NCBI GenBank assembly: GCA_028287225.1
Contig: JAQBPZ010000131.1
Coordinates: 1-5,650 of the forward strand
Reading direction: 5' to 3'
Length of the DNA stretch: 5,650 bases
Source: Gemmatimonadota bacterium
Lineage (GTDB): Bacteria; Gemmatimonadota; Gemmatimonadetes; Gemmatimonadales; Gemmatimonadaceae
Shown: one piece after another, positions 5,467 to 5,650 of the stretch
Numbering within the stretch: position 1 is the first letter of the stretch
Layout: each line of letters starts with the position of its first letter
The notes under the pieces: generated by a model
Databases searched by the model: none
Told to the model about the DNA's origin: nothing
Seen by the model: only the letters and a program-made list of their open reading frames with translations
Position numbers and translations under genes: made by a program

Positions 5467-5494
5467 GGGATCAGGGATTAGGGATTGGGGATTA
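5467..5494 (+). repeat. GGGATTA-type heptamer tandem repeat
   Basis: Four in-phase heptamers follow the mnmE stop: GGGATCA, GGGATTA, GGGATTG, GGGATTA, then a degenerate GGAACT. Four G3 runs at 4-base spacing (5467-5490) satisfy the simple intramolecular G-quadruplex pattern. No gene is attached to it. Confidence 0.85.
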
Positions 5495-5650
5495 GGAACT
5501 GCGCCCGCCGCTCGAGCTGTCGGCCCGCGTGTCGGCGCCTGGCGTCCCGGGGCGGTGTCATCCCGCAGGAGGGCGCCCCGACCCTTCGCGCGGGGTGAAC
5601 TCTGCGACCGAGTGTCGGGATCTGCTGTCCTTGCCCTGATGCTGGCCCGT
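5495..5650. other. Non-coding stretch downstream of mnmE, nothing firm
   Basis: This GC-rich end of the window has no convincing gene on either strand. A 7-bp inverted repeat, CGGGGCG (5548-5554) and CGCCCCG (5574-5580), has a 19-base loop and no T tract, so it is not called as a terminator. A short open frame from GTG 5612 reaches the window end but is only 13 codons long. Confidence 0.4.

Noticed and set aside
5548..5580. Inverted repeat CGGGGCG / CGCCCCG as terminator of mnmE
   Set aside because: The loop is 19 bases and no T tract follows; short GC stems are expected by chance at this base composition.
5612..5650. Possible new gene start (GTG 5612, product begins SGSAVLALMLAR)
   Set aside because: It looks faintly like a signal peptide, but only 13 codons are in the window and no ribosome binding site is visible.

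Overview
The window is a high-GC bacterial chromosome segment built around the replication-origin neighbourhood. The 5' part of dnaA reads leftward off the window edge. Divergent from it, and reading rightward, lie rpmH, rnpA, yidD, yidC, a metallo-beta-lactamase-fold gene and mnmE. The gene order is the classic oriC-proximal ribosome / RNase P / membrane-insertase / tRNA-modification cluster. The very high GC content, the DnaA domain I sequence and the 54-residue L34 that begins MGKPTYRPRN look to me like Gemmatimonadota. That assignment is recognition from memory, with moderate confidence, and was not computed.

Layout: 1-314 is dnaA (minus strand, partial). 315-602 is the dnaA-rpmH intergenic region, with one perfect and one near-perfect DnaA box close to dnaA and a good extended -10 / -35 promoter close to rpmH; it is the likely oriC or part of it. 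603-1426 holds rpmH, rnpA and yidD, packed with gaps of 1 to 7 bases. 1461-3185 is yidC, closed by a strong hairpin terminator at 3195-3228. 3244-4059 is a cytoplasmic metal-dependent hydrolase of the UlaG / NAPE-PLD-like branch, in the place where many bacteria carry jag/khpB. 4076-5464 is mnmE. 5465-5650 is non-coding as far as I can see, and begins with a heptamer tandem repeat of G-quadruplex form.

The genes fit together as a growth-linked set. L34 is a ribosomal protein and RnpA serves tRNA 5' maturation. YidD and YidC act in membrane-protein insertion, and MnmE modifies the tRNA wobble uridine. DnaA controls initiation next door. I see no new defence system, mobile element or CRISPR array. 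The unusual features are small: rnpA has no ATG, GTG or TTG start and appears to begin at ACG inside a small hairpin; rnpA also carries a perfect 18-bp inverted repeat inside its coding sequence; mnmE contains a compositionally alien 30-bp duplicated segment between its G4 and G5 motifs; and a GGGATTA-type heptamer array follows mnmE.
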